Part shown: positions 48,441-61,110 of the stretch, piece by piece
Position numbering within the stretch: position 1 is the first letter of the stretch
How the letters are laid out: each line of letters begins with the position of its first letter
Assembly: GCA_027257055.1 (NCBI GenBank)
Contig: JAPVLO010000073.1
Coordinates: 8,761,001 to 8,825,000 of the forward strand
Reading direction: 5' to 3'
From: Cephalopachus bancanus
Lineage: Eukaryota > Chordata > Mammalia > Primates > Tarsiidae
DNA: 64,000 nt
Program-made: the position numbers and the translations under genes
Notes under the pieces: generated by a model
Database searches by the model: none
What the model was told of the DNA's origin: nothing
The model's input: only the letters and a program-made list of their open reading frames with translations

Positions 48441-49164
48441 ATTTTAAACAGAGGCGTTAGGTAATATAATTGAAAGTTGATTATCTTCTTGGTCAGAAGC
48501 TCTAGAATGCATTTTATAGTTTTTAATGAGAAGCCCCATTATCTCAGTGCCATTATTCCTGTTTCCCTGTAATACTTCAAGAGAATGCAAAATGGAATAA
48601 TAATGAGTTAGCTTAATAGGTAGAATAACCAAGTAATGAGACATTGAAAATTTTTGCCATTGGAGTCTAAGAATGAGGGACTCTGAGAAACACTGGTGAT
48701 TCAAATGTTGCAAAATGTTTCTCTAACTTTTGAGCAGTTGTTAGCAATTTACTCGACTCTCACTAACTGGTGCCGAACTGGTGTTTTAAGTGAGAAAGAG
48801 TCTACTTATTGGGTGTTATAAACAAACATGAAGTAGTCTTGACTCCTATTTTCACATCCATGATAAGATGTTGTTACACATCCATTCTGTTCCTCTCCAT
48901 GGTGATGTGTCTCAGTGGCAGTGATTTTCTCCAACAATTTTGGGTATAATGCCAACCAAAGCAACCCTGTTCTATAAGCAGCACTTACAAGGGGAAAACG
49001 TCTATGTCTATAGCTTCATTGTCTAATTTAGTAGGATGTGAATATTTCATTAATAATTACTTATATCGGTTACATTATGTGTTGAGGTAATAATATTTTG
49101 GATTCATTGGATTACATAAATATAGTATTAGAGTTACTTTTTCCTGTTTCTTTGACAGAAGCTA
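48441..49164. other. Unassigned stretch
   Basis: No gene or repeat recognised. Confidence 0.35.
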
Positions 49165-49179
49165 AACTTTCAGATTTTT

Positions 49180-49481
49180 TTTTTTGAGTTGGAGTCTCAC
49201 TCTGTTGCCCAGACTGGAGTGCAGTGGCCGCTCCCGGCCACCACAGCCTCGACCTGCTGGGCTCCGGCGATCCTTCCGCCTCAGCCTTCCAAGTAGCCGG
49301 AATTACAGGCATGCGCTACCACGCTTGGCTGATTTTTTGTTTTGTTTTGTTTTTGATTTTTTGATTTATTGTAGAGATGAGGTCTCGCTTCCCAGGCGAT
49401 CTTGAACCCGCGGGCTCAGGCAATCCACTCACCTCAGCCTCTCAAAGGCGCGGGATTACAGGCTGAGCCACCCAGCCCGGC
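49180..49481 (-). mobile_element. Alu SINE, young lineage-specific type
   Basis: Full-length antisense Alu with a 15-bp target duplication (AACTTTCAGATTTTT at 49165-49179 and 49482-49496). Right arm GTGGCCGCTCCCGGCCAC, many CpG sites. The linker is expanded by TTTTG repeats (49337-49356). Confidence 0.95.
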
Positions 49482-49499
49482 AACTTTCAGATTTTTATC

Positions 49500-50195
49500 T
49501 GAATATGTAATCTCCTGATCCCTCAACTGTTGACCAAATAAAAATGTTTAGTTGCCCTGGGGATTCATTCCATAGGTAGTCTCTAACCTTTGGCTTAGAC
49601 TTTTAATATTGCTCCCTATCCAGTAATTATCTCTTCTTTGTATCACATCAGGAGTGTGTCACCCGTGTGCACATGCACACTTGTGTTGGAGAGTGGGTGA
49701 GCAGAGACAAAAGGGGGTGAGGATGTTCATGATCATTTGTTTACTTCCTCCTAATGTCCCATCACTTGAGAGGGAATCAAGTAACTATTGATTTCCTTGC
49801 TCTATCTTACTTAGGGAGACATAGGTAGTGGACCAGGCACCTTTTGTGTTGTCATGTGTCCCCTACCCGTCTCTTTCCCTCCCTCCCCTAGCAGTGCCCA
49901 GTGACTGCCATTCCAACCCTTACGCTAATGTGACTAGTGGTGAAACTATTTTAAATAAAATTCCTCTTGTTCTTTTTTTCATTCAGACGAGTACTACAGT
50001 TTGTGGCCCCAAACAACTTTAGGTGACAAAATTTGTGGTTATAAAATCTCAGGGAAGTGTTTTTTACCTCCATAGTCTTTGCTGTCTGCAACTGTTAGGC
50101 GGGGTCTCTTCTCGTTTATCCTTTTGTCAGAGCACAGCCTGGGTCTTTGCTTTATACAGGTGGGCTGACTCTCTACCCTACATGAGATACCTGAA
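49500..50195. other. Unassigned stretch
   Basis: No gene. It resembles unique sequence up to the antisense L1 that starts near 50200. Confidence 0.35.
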
Positions 50196-50199
50196 AATC

Positions 50200-50800
50200 C
50201 ATAGATGCCTCCAGGGTATGCAATGGTGGCAGCAGTTAATATGTCCTTTTTATTGTTGCATTTTAAGAGTCCTTTATATATTCTGTATATCAAACTCTTG
50301 CCATATATGCAACTTGAAAATATTTTCTCTCTTTCAGTCAGTTGTCTTTTTTTACTTTCTTGATAGTGTCTTTTGACTTATAAAAGTTGTGCATTTTAAT
50401 TAAGTTCTATTTATCAATCATTTTTTGGTTGCTTGTGTTTTTGGTTTTATATCTAAAAACTTGCCCAATCCAAGTTCATGCAAATTTACACCATCGTTTT
50501 CTTCCAAAGAGTTTCATAGTTTTAGCTCTTATATTTGTGTTCTTTTTTGAGTTAATTTTTATAGATTGTGTGAGGTGTCTAATTTTATTCTGTTTTTTTA
50601 AAATATTTTAGAGACAAAGTCTGCTCTGCTGCCCAGACTGGTGTGCAGTGGCATGATCACAACTCAATGAAGCCTCAAACTCCTAACCTCAAGAGATCCC
50701 TTTGCTTTAGCCCCCCAAAATGCTGGGATTTACAGGCATGGGCCATCATGCCTGACCCTCCAACTTTATTCTTTTGCATGTGGATATGTAGGTGTCCCAG
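50200..50800 (-). mobile_element. Antisense L1 ORF2 fragment interrupted by an old Alu piece
   Basis: Reverse L1 text: 'GAGTCCTTTATATATTCTGT', 'CTTGCCCAATCCAAGTTCAT', 'CAAAGAGTTTCATAGTTTTA'. It stops at about 50595 and resumes after 50757 with 'ACTTTATTCTTTTGCATGTG'. Confidence 0.75.
50596..50757 (-). mobile_element. Old Alu monomer or partial Alu, antisense
   Basis: 'GCTGCCCAGACTGGTGTGCA' to 'CATGGGCCATCATGCCTGAC' is a single, diverged Alu arm in reverse. Confidence 0.8.
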
Positions 50801-50929
50801 TCATAATTTTTTAGAGATAACAAATCCTTAGGAATTTGAAAAACCTGAGTGACACTAGATTGATTCTGTGTTTTACCAGTTGTACCTTATATGATAGTTG
50901 AACTGTTGAAAAAGATAGATTAAAATAGC

Positions 50930-51335
50930 TTTAAAAACATTCTTTTAACTGAATGAAAAATTCGAAGTACAGAAAAATATGAAGAAAAAAATCACCTATG
51001 CTCCTACAACTTAGTGTCAACCATTTAAAATATTTAACAATTTTAACTGATATGTATTTTGTATTTTTGTATCTTCTATTTATGCATCTGTGTATACTAT
51101 TTTGTAAATTAAAAAAATAACACAATATGAACTTTTTGATGGTAATATATTCTTAAAATTTTAATTGTCTATATAGTATTAGCTCATATGGCTATACTAT
51201 ATATTTTATTACTTATTGTATATTTGTCTAAATGGTTTCTTTTTTTATTTAAGAATGCTGCTATGAGTATTCTTACACCTGAATGTAAATGTGACTTTGA
51301 TTATTTTCTTAGATAAAAGCAATAGGATTTGAGTT
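50930..51335 (-). mobile_element. Possible old LINE 3' end, antisense
   Basis: 'TAAGAATGCTGCTATGAGTA' resembles the reverse of an old L1 3' region. Weak. Confidence 0.35.
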
Positions 51336-51339
51336 TCAG

Positions 51340-53430
51340 TATCAAAGATGTTTGATTGATATTTCCAACTCTCTAGAAATGTTCCAAGTGGTCACAGACT
51401 CTTAATTATTTTAATAGAAATTTAGGATTCAGAAAAATATAGGTATGAAACAAAACCTAACTACCCCTTATATAGATGGCAAAAAGTTTAGGGAAGATGT
51501 GCATCAACTGAATTTTTATTTTCAAAGGAATAAGAAAATAAGTATAGCCATCAAGAGAAATATGGCATAAAATTCTTTAAACTGAGAACTAAATGAATCA
51601 GCACATTGTAAGCTTTCTGTGAACAAGATCTACATATCATTTCTTTTGTAGACTCATAGCATAGAGCAGACAGTAAATATTTGATTAACAATCTATTTGA
51701 AATGTAATTTCTAACACTCATGGGCTAGTTTGTTCAAAGTACCTTCAAAGTATAAGTACATTGCCCTTTTTCAAGAAAAATTCATCCGTAGCATGGCAAC
51801 ACTATATGGCTATGCTTTCTACAATATGAATCTTTTCCTATTTCTTGTCACAGCTAATAGGCCCGTGGTGGTCAGCCAGTGAATAGGCTGCTTAGGAGTC
51901 CATGATATGGCCTCACACAAATATAAAACTAGGTCAATTAGATTCTATCTCTTAGAAATGTTACCTGAGAAATTTCCTGAGACTAACTGTTATGGAAAGA
52001 TAGGGAATTGAGCTGAACTGAGTATATTGCTAAAAGAGCAGAAGCCATTAGTTAAGCAGAGACTCTGAAAAGGTAAAATGTACAGGCTGAAGAAGTTCAT
52101 GGTTAGGAAGAAGAGATTGGAGCATACCAAGAGAAGAGATGATGATGATCTAAGTATTTTTACAGGTGAGATTCCTCTATTTGCTTTGGGTCCAGAATGC
52201 TTAAGTCTACCCTGGCTCCTGTCTCATGAAATTCTATCCCACTCATTACTCCACATGTATCTATGTATCTAGTGATTACCTACTCATCCAGCTGTTACTT
52301 TAGCTACCTTATTGCAACAAAAGGATCTAAACACAGCAAGATATATCCACTTTTCTCCATTTTGTGTTGCTAAAACTTGATTTCATTCAATTTTCAATAA
52401 AAAATTAATAATGTTTCATAAACTCATTAAAAGGAAATGCTCTTTAAGTTACTTGAATGAAATTTACCCTTCATTTGAACTAATTGTATTATCTAGTTGT
52501 CCACTTAATTCAAACTATGTGCATTTAAACTTTAAATTTTTATGTATTTTAAAGGAGTAAAATTTTACGTATTTTGAAACAAGAGGGCAAAAAGAAAGTT
52601 TTTATTGACATACTTCATACTACAAGCAGCTTACCAGCTGAGATTTAAGAGTCGCTCTCCATGATTTTTTATTTTATTTTATTTTTTGCATAGTAATTGA
52701 CTAATACAATCTTTAGGCTTTCCTTAGAGACACCATGGAAGTATGTGGGAATATAATAGTGATTTGAATTGATAATTTTAACTTAATACCATAAACTAGC
52801 CTAAAATATGATATGTGAAATTGTTTTATTTTTGATTTTCTTTGGTTTTGCTCTTAAAAATGAATATAAAAATTGAACAAAAAATTAATTTTTTACTGAA
52901 GGACCTCTCTTGGAAATTACAATAATTTAAATCCCTTAAATATAATATCTTAATGTTTCTGTAAAGTGTCATTTGACCAGCAAGATCTCTTAGGTAGTGT
53001 ACATCTAGAAGCATTGGCTGACATTGTACAGAGACAATACTGCAAAAAGAGCAAAATAAATGAAGTTCACAGAAATTTTACAAATCCTGCAGACTGGTTG
53101 TTTTATTGTCTAAAAATACCTGAAGGCAAAGGGGATGCTCAGGTGGGTTGGTTGGTGACCTGACAGAGTAGATAGAAGAAAAGGAGTTTTATTATTATTA
53201 TTTTTATAACACAGAAGATTGAGAGTAGAGAGGAATAGAAAAAAAAAAAAGAAATAAAAGCAAAAGAAGTTGAAATATTTGGAAACAATTGGAGAAATTA
53301 GAGAGAATCTTAACCAAAATCAATATACTTGAAGAAAATTAAATGCTATGTCCACAAGCCCACCCCACAAACAAACAAACAACCAACAACAACAACAAAA
53401 AAGAGAAGGAATATTACCCTTTGACATACT
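51340..53430. other. Unassigned, repeat-poor stretch
   Basis: About 2 kb AT-rich sequence without gene or named repeat. An open frame at 52966-53163 (65 codons) has no family features. Confidence 0.4.
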
Positions 53431-53439
53431 TCATGGAGA

Positions 53440-53965
53440 AAATCTTGCACTTGTCAAATTGACAAGAATGTTTGTAGATGTATTGCTTAAAATGGCTAAA
53501 ACTGAAAATAATTATAGACTAAAGACTAAACAATAAATTAGAATATATTCATATAATAGAATTCCATAAAGTTGCAAAAGTAAATGAAATAGAACTGTTT
53601 ATATAAGTATAGGTGAATTTAATGAAACATGAAAAAATTCTACGAGAAAAATGTAAACCACAATGAATTACATACAATATGAGAGTATTTATATGAAGTA
53701 TGACATAAAAATACTCTATAAAATTTAAAAACACACTGCTCAGTATCATGTGTTACTTAGGGATAATTATATGTGTCATAAAAATATAAAACAAAGTGTG
53801 GAAATAATAGTTTCTATATTTAGGATGATGATTTCCCTTGAAGAGGAAAAAGATTTTAGAATAAGTACATACAGGGGATGTATACTACTTTGTTAATGTT
53901 CTGTCTCTTAAGATATAAATAAATACAAGTGTGTTTGAATGTGTTGTAAATAATTCATACTAGTT
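53440..53965 (+). mobile_element. Old L1 3' end (L1M-like)
   Basis: Sense text such as 'AATGGCTAAAACTGAAAATA', 'AGAATTCCATAAAGTTGCAA' and 'GGATGTATACTACTTTGTTA' follows an old L1 3' end. Very diverged. Confidence 0.55.
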
Positions 53966-53969
53966 TTTA

Positions 53970-56680
53970 ATGAAAGAAAAGAAAGCAAACTATAAAATCT
54001 TGACTAAGGGTTACAAGGGACCATGGTCTTATAATCCATCATCCATGCATTTCAGTATAAGCTTGCCATAACAAAATGTCTCTTTTGTTTTAGCGCCACC
54101 AGAGGCAAAACTCTGGTTTTCAGAAGACTCCTGGAAGACTCTAGGACTACTTCCTTACTACCTCTCTAACCCCGATTCTTTGAGATTTATTTTTTCCTCC
54201 AGAGTCACACAGATTGAAATCCAATTTCTCCTCCACAAAGTGGTTGTAAAATACTTTATCACAATTATCATGCTTCCTCTCCTGTCTTCCTTTTGCCCAC
54301 TTATATATGCCCAGTTTTTCAATCATTTCTCATTATCCTGGTTTCATTTCCTCTCTGTCCTCTGAACACACACTATCTCTCTTATAGTAAGACTAAAGAA
54401 ATAAGTTGATTTACTGCCACATGTGATAAATGCCTGAGGCAGAAGCCTAGAATTAGGTTTCTATGAAAGCATCACAGTGCAATACTTCCTATTACAACAA
54501 CAGGGCTACCCCTGCTATGACCTAAAGTCCACTGAAAAGACAGGTGATTTTGTGAGCAAATATAAGACTGCACTGACAATTCTATGAGTGATAGCAATGA
54601 CAGTTAAAAATTAGACACAACATTTTTGGGCTAGATATAACAAATGAGTTTCATGAATAAATCAGAATTGCAATTATTACAAGTGCTTACCCTTCCCTAC
54701 TTTTTTTAAAACAATTTTGCTGATAAGATGGTTTTTTGTAAGTGACAGCATCTGTCTTGGGTACCATGAGTAATAAATCGGAACCCAGAGTTTAGCTGTA
54801 TAAGAAAAGGCTCACTATTTTTACCCATGATAATTTTTCATGAGTCTATAATATAATTTCAGAAGGGAAAATTATTTTTACTGGAATGTTGGGTGTTCCA
54901 CATTTCATCTGAAGTTTGTTCACATTCAAACACAAAACAGGAGAAAGAAACTGCAAGTATTAGAGTGGCTTTTATTTGTAGATAGCTTAAAGGCTCACAC
55001 TTATTTCTCAAATGATATACTAGTCTCAACTTTTAAATTATCAGAAGCTAAGCAGTAGAATTGGATGTTAAATAATACTTCTGGAAATGAGTACTCCAAA
55101 ATGAAGACAAAGAGCATTCAGTACTAAACAACTGGGGACATATATGTCTTGAAAATTTATAATGGAGCCTTATCACTATATTGGCCTCAAATATACTTTT
55201 ACTCCTAGTTTCTATAAGCAGAAAACAGAACTGGGAGACATAAGTCAGTAGTGTGATAAATGGTTGGCCTAGGAGGCTTTCTTCCTCCTCCCCATAGATG
55301 TGGCTTGCTTCATAACTCCCTCCACAACAACTTCCATCCACCTGAGGGAGGGAGGCTCTGAGAAATTATTGCAGAGTGGAATCTGGCATCTCATTCCTTG
55401 TTTGCAAACCTGTTTATGCAGCAGACATTTTGTTCTTTTCTGTGGATATCTTAGTGAAAGTGTGGGGTAGAAGTGGGAAGAAAATTAGAGAAAGCATATC
55501 CAAGTTGGAGTCAGATGTGGAGCAGGCTGCTTTCCTGTTGCTTGATGTGTTAAGAAAATAGGAATTCTCCAGTTAAGTAGACATTGAAGAAGATAGCTGA
55601 GTTTGATTCATCTTGCTGACATGTCATATAAGAGAGATAATGGCTGGGTTGAAAGAGAATATCCCCTAAGAAATATGTGGTAAGAGTGAGAACTCAGGGA
55701 GAAATGGTCAAACTGGGGCATATATCTCCCCTTTCAGGGAAGAAAGCAGTGGAAAGGACCTTGCAACAAGAACTCATAAATGCCTCTCAAAATGCCCAAA
55801 TGTTTGGATGGGAGGACATCAATTTTAGTGAGTGTTGTCTCTTTCCATCTTTTCTGTTCTTCCCTCTTATCCCAATCCATTGGGGAGTGCTAAGGAGGGA
55901 AAATAGATGCGAAGGTGTGGTAAGGATGTGTCTTATGAGAAGATCGTGTCCAAGAAAATGTGAAGGGTAATTGAAAACAAGGAAGACATATCCACGTGAC
56001 TAATAGCAATTTCAAAGAAGAAGGAAAACAGGGCAAGATAATAACTAAACAAATAACCAAAGAAGAATTATCTCTGCTAAGGAAAGCTCCTATATACAAA
56101 TTTTAGTTGCAGGTAGAATTATTGAGGAAGTTTACCAGGCGCATCATGGTTAAATTTCAGAATTTCAAGAATAAAAAGAAAATGACCTCTAACCAAACAT
56201 AAATAACAGGTTATTTAAAAAGAGAACCAGACTAGAATCAAACTTCTCATTTAGAGAGTATTCTAATGCCCCAGTTTGACCATTCTCATTAGAATACCAT
56301 GGGATAACAACTAATGAAGTGTGTGAGAAGGTCTGAAACCAGATAATCTATTATTCTAGTCAAAATAGCATTCACTTGTAAGGAGAAAAGCAGATATTTG
56401 TTGAAATACAATATTAAAAATTACATCAGTCATATAATCTTTAAGCAAAATATTTCAGAAGGGATTCTAACGAAGTAACAACTAAGTCCCAAGAGAGGGG
56501 AAAATAGAAGAGGCAACATCAACAACATTAGCAATGAACCCATCCTTCCCACATGTAGATAAATAAATAGATAAATAGGTGAATAATGTTAAATAATGAT
56601 GTAGCAAATGAAAAATCTAAAAATAGTCTGGGACACTAAGTAGATGATTTTATGTAATATAAGTTGAGATAGAAGAAAAT
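53970..56680. other. Unassigned, repeat-poor stretch
   Basis: About 2.7 kb, the longest stretch in the window with no repeat I can name. Short open frames at 55376-55561 and 55677-55970 look random. Confidence 0.4.
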
Positions 56681-56684
56681 CACT

Positions 56685-57150
56685 CTATAAAAAAGATACC
56701 CACACATGCATGTCTATTGTAGCATTATTCACAATAGCAAAAACATGAACCCAACCGTGCTGCCCATCAAAAGTAGACGGGATTTTAAAAAATGTGGTGC
56801 ATGATGGGATATTATACAGCTGTAAAGGACAAAATTATGAACTTCACAGCAACTTGGATGGATTTAGAGCCTATAATACTCAGTGATCTATCACAGAAAC
56901 AAAGAACTGAGTACCACATGTTCTCATTCATAAGCAGACCCTGAAAAAGAATCTTAATATTATAAAAAAGGGATTGGTAGTACTGCGAAACTATCAGTGA
57001 AGTTTATTTCATCAGTAAGGGTACCTGATCTCAAACCAGGCATAATGAGGACCAAAGCAAGGCCCAAATTTTACCTGTACAATGACCATTTGTATATCTC
57101 ATCCTGAATTGTACTCCACATTCTTACAATAAAAAGAAAAAAGAAAAAGA
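56685..57150 (+). mobile_element. 5'-truncated L1 with 3' UTR
   Basis: Sense ORF2 end ('CATTATTCACAATAGCAAAA') and a longer 3' UTR than other copies here ('TGATCTCAAACCAGGCATAA', 'TCATCCTGAATTGTACTCCA'), ending in an A-rich tail with G interruptions. It lacks the doubled G-rich block. Confidence 0.9.
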
Positions 57151-58030
57151 AAAACCTTTTCCCAAGGCAATTTAGAGTGAAGTAAAGCTATTTTACAAGT
57201 TTTATCTTTTGGGGATGAGGGAAGGCACATTGTTGTAGAAGAAATGGTAGGTGTGTTGTTTTCAAGTAATAGTTAAGAATATATGCTCAGTTAAATGTTT
57301 CATTAGGATCCTATTCCTTTGTAGAATGGCAAAGAAAAACTTTCAAAATAACAAGGGAGATAAACAAAATAAATAGTAACTTGATCTTACTAGCAAACAT
57401 ATTGATTGGTAAAACAAAATTATGAAGATGATAACATAAATTAAAATAAAAGGAATAAAACCAAGTATATCAGATATTTCAAGTATGTCAGATATTTCGC
57501 TAAATGTGATAGCTTTAAATTGATGTAAGTCAGAGACCCAGTTTAAATAAGAACAAAAAACCCGGAAATTTATGCATCACAGGAAATACACTCAAAAATA
57601 TTTAGCGGTAAAGAAAGACCTAAAATAAATAAAATAAAATAAAGAAGTGCCACCAATTGCAAATAAAAAGCAAGCCGTAATAATATTAATAGTAGACAAT
57701 ATGAACTCTAAGAATATGGAATAGTACAAAGAGAATAGTAGGAAACAATAAAAAATATAATTTATAAAGAGGATATAAAAAACACAATCCTATATTTCTA
57801 GGTATTTGAGCTGATATGAAGAATAATACTAGTTTCAATAAAAGGCTGATTTGCTGAGTAAAATTATGACAGGTTTAGCATACTCCTTTAATAGTCGAAA
57901 ACACAACATACAAAACTTGGTAAAGGTATAGAAAAATGGAATGAAATAATATATATTGCATAATACATCATTAAAATGTAAAGTTCATATATATAATATA
58001 TAAAATGATAATATACATCTTTATATATCT
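57151..58030. other. Unassigned AT-rich stretch
   Basis: A/T-rich with TATATA-type sequence at 57950-58025. No gene. Confidence 0.35.
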
Positions 58031-58035
58031 TGCCA

Positions 58036-58195
58036 CATTTTTTTTTTTAAGTGGAAGTCTCATCCTGTCGCCCAGACTGGAGTTCAGTGGCACGCTCCCA
58101 GCGACCGCAGCCTAGACCTGCTGGGCTCCGGCGATCCTTCCGCCTCAGCCTTCCAGGTAGCTGGAACTACAGGCGTGCGCTACCACGCCCGGCTA
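58036..58195 (-). mobile_element. Alu SINE, intermediate type, right arm
   Basis: Antisense right arm (T run, CCTGTCGCCCAGACTGGAGT). The right-arm site in sense reads GTCGCTGGGAGCGTGCC. It is interrupted by another Alu, and its left arm continues at 58507. Confidence 0.85.
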
Positions 58196-58206
58196 TCTTT
58201 TTGATT

Positions 58207-58495
58207 TTTTTTTTTTTTTTTTTGAGTTGGAGTCTCACTCGGTCGCCCAGACCGGAGTGCAGTGGCCGCTCCCGGCCACCGCAGCCTCGCCTGCTGGGCT
58301 CCGGCGATCCTTCCGCCTCAGCCTTCCCAGTAGCAGGAATTACAGGCATGCGCTACCACGCCCGGCTGATTTTTTGATTTATTGTAGAGGTGAGGTCTCG
58401 CTGCCCAGGCGGGTCTCGAACCCGCGGGCTCAGGCAATCCACTCACCTCAGCCTCCCAAGGCATGGGCTTACAGGCTGAGCCACTGAGCCCGGCT
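58207..58495 (-). mobile_element. Young Alu inserted in another Alu
   Basis: Full-length antisense Alu flanked by an 11-bp duplication of the host Alu's linker (TCTTTTTGATT at 58196-58206 and 58496-58506). It keeps GTGGCCGCTCCCGGCCAC and many CpG sites. Confidence 0.95.
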
Positions 58496-58506
58496 TCTTT
58501 TTGATT

Positions 58507-58585
58507 CATAGTAGACACAAGGTTTTGCCGAATTGCTCAGACTGGCCTTGAACGGTGGGCTCAGGCAATCCTCTCACTTCCCTAC
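58507..58585 (-). mobile_element. Remaining left arm of the interrupted Alu
   Basis: Continues the older Alu after the insertion ('CATAGTAGACACAAGGTTTT', 'GTGGGCTCAGGCAATCCTC') and stops before its 5' end. Confidence 0.8.
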
Positions 58586-58985
58586 TACATATTCTGGAAC
58601 ATTATGTTGGTAGCTTGAAATTGACCATGGTAGGATAACTCATGCTATAGAAATCATCAAATTTTACAGAGTAGGGTTTCTCTGCCTCTCCCCCCTGAAG
58701 ACAGTTGATAAACATTTATTAGTTCACTACTTTGTGCATCAAATCTCTTAATCTAAGAATTAAAACATATCTGCATATATATTCCCCTTATTTCACTTTG
58801 GAAGGCATTCATAACTGTAATAGGAAAACTCCAAGTGGAAAACAAAAAATCAACATTTGTTATTTTTCCTATCAATTTCATCAGTTGATGCCTCATAATT
58901 TGGTAGTACATACATGTTTGGAACTGTTGTGCTTTCTTGGAGAACTGACATCTTTTTCATACCTATTTTTACTCTGATAATCTCC
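58586..58985. other. Unassigned stretch
   Basis: No gene or repeat recognised. Confidence 0.35.
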
Positions 58986-58989
58986 TTTT

Positions 58990-61110
58990 TATGGAAGTCT
59001 GCTTTGTCTAAAATTAATAGAGATACTCCAGCTTTTTTTTTTTGCCTTGATATTAGCAAGATATAGTTTTCTTCATTCCTGTACTTTAACCTATCTGAGT
59101 CTTTATATTTAAAGTAGATTTCTTATAGACAGCATATAGTTGGGTTTAAAAAAAAAATCCACTCTGACAATTTGTCTTTCAATTGGTGTATCTAGGCCAC
59201 TCACATTTGAAGTGAGTATTGATGTAGTTTAATACCTACTTGTATGCTTGTATTTGTTTTTTATTTGTTGCTTTTGTTCCTTGTCCATCTCCACCTTTTC
59301 TGACGTCTTTAGTTTTAATTAAGCATTGTACACGATTCTACTTTAACTCCTCTTCTAGCATATCAATTTTAGTGTCAAAAATATTTTTCATGGATGTTTA
59401 GAGCTTAGAATATGCATTTTAAAACAAATCTAGTCCACCTTCAAATAGGATTATACTACTTCAGGTGTAGTGCAGGTAATTCCCATCTCTTGCCACCTTG
59501 CTGTCATTCATTTTACTTATTCATTGTTACTAATATTGCTTTAAACAAAAAGTTATCTTTTAGATTAATTAAGAAGAAAAAAATATATTTACCTCCATTT
59601 ATTCCGCTCTGTTCCTCTTCCTTCTCTGTCTCTTTATTCATTTTATGCAAATGCTAGTTTTGATGTATAATAATTTCCATCGCCCAAGGATTTTCTTTTA
59701 TATATCTTGAAGGGCAGGTGGTGATAAATTCCTTCAGTTTTTGCTTGTCTGTGAAAGTCTTTTTATGCCCTTAAGATTTAAAGAATAATTTCTCTGGATA
59801 CAGAAAAGTTAGTGGATTTTTCTTTTCTTTTCAGCATTTTAGATATTTCATGTAATCCTTTCTTGATTACATGATTTCTGATGAGACATTCACTGTAATT
59901 CTTATCTTTGTTTATCCATACATAAGAATAATGTCCTGTCATGGCCCTGGGCTTTTCAAAATGTTCTCTTTCATATTGGTTTTCTGAAGTTGGGATATGA
60001 TATGCCTAGCTGTTTTTGTTTTCTGTGTGTGTGTAGCTTATTGATTGTTTTTTGTTTGGATATTTATCTTGCTTTGTCTTCTTTGACCTTTCTGGATCTG
60101 TAGTTTGATGTTTGGAAGGTTATAAACCATTATTGCTTCAAATATTTCTTCTGGTCTGTTCTTTCTTTTCATTTTGGTATTCCAATTCTGTGTATGTTTC
60201 ATCTTTTGATATTGTCCCAAAGTTGTTGTATGTTCTATTTTTTTTCTCATTATTTCTGAATTTTGGTTTGAGAAGTTTCTATTGATCTGTCTTCAAGCTC
60301 ATGGTTTCTTTCCTCAGAATCAGCATCCAGAGCATTGATAAGCCCACTGAAGGCATTTTTCATTTCTGTTACGGCAATATTGATTTCCAGCATTTTCTCT
60401 TACTTCCTTCTTAGGATTTCCATCTCTCTCCTTACATTACCCATAAGTTCTTGCATGTTTTCTTCTTATCCCATTAGAGTCTTTAAAATATTGATTATAA
60501 TTTTAAAAAATTATCTGTCTAAAGATTCCACATCTGTGTCATATCTGAGGCTAGGTATGTTGCTTACTTTGTCTCTTCACACTGTAATTTTTTTTTTCTT
60601 GTCTTTGGCATGACTATTAATTTTTTGATGAGAGCTGAAAATGTCATATAAGAATAGAAATTGAGGTAAATAGGCCTGTGATGAAAGCATTTATGTTGCC
60701 ATAGCTAGGAGTTGGGCTATGTTTAAAGTTTATTGCAGTAATAGGTTCCAGAGGCTTCAAATTTTTCTTGTGTCTTTGTTTTTGTCTCCATTTTTACATA
60801 AGCATTACCTATGTACTCCTCATCAAAGAGTCTATGCGTTGCAGCTCTTCCAGCAGCAATCCACTGTTATTATACTGGAACATTGTTGGTGTGGTGGTAA
60901 GTCATGGGGAAAGGTGAGTTTTATATAATCTTTCAACCAAATCTCAGTCCTTTAGTAGATCTGTGTCACAGGACTGGGATATTCACAGGTGTTTATGCAG
61001 TGGTATCGTTTTTTAAATCTCTGCCCCCTATTTCTTGAATTTGTGACCCCAGTTTGCTATTTCACCCCCATTAGATAAGACAAGAAAACTGGAGGTAGCT
61101 GAAGTGGGAG
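58990..61110 (-). mobile_element. Old L1 5'-region sequence, antisense
   Basis: Reverse of the region upstream of and around ORF1 in old L1: 'TTATAGACAGCATATAGTTG', 'CTTCAAATATTTCTTCTGGT', 'TATTGATCTGTCTTCAAGCT' and 'GTTGCTTACTTTGTCTCTTC'. Same type as 32284-33755. No intact frame. Confidence 0.6.

Noticed and set aside
53970..56680. Host exons in the repeat-poor stretch
   Set aside because: Open frames are short and random-looking, with no splice-flanked coding pattern or recognisable domain.
58051..58377. 108-codon frame, plus strand
   Set aside because: Translation of two antisense Alus; the [22 protein letters not shown] peptide recurs at 38372 and 49184 for the same reason.
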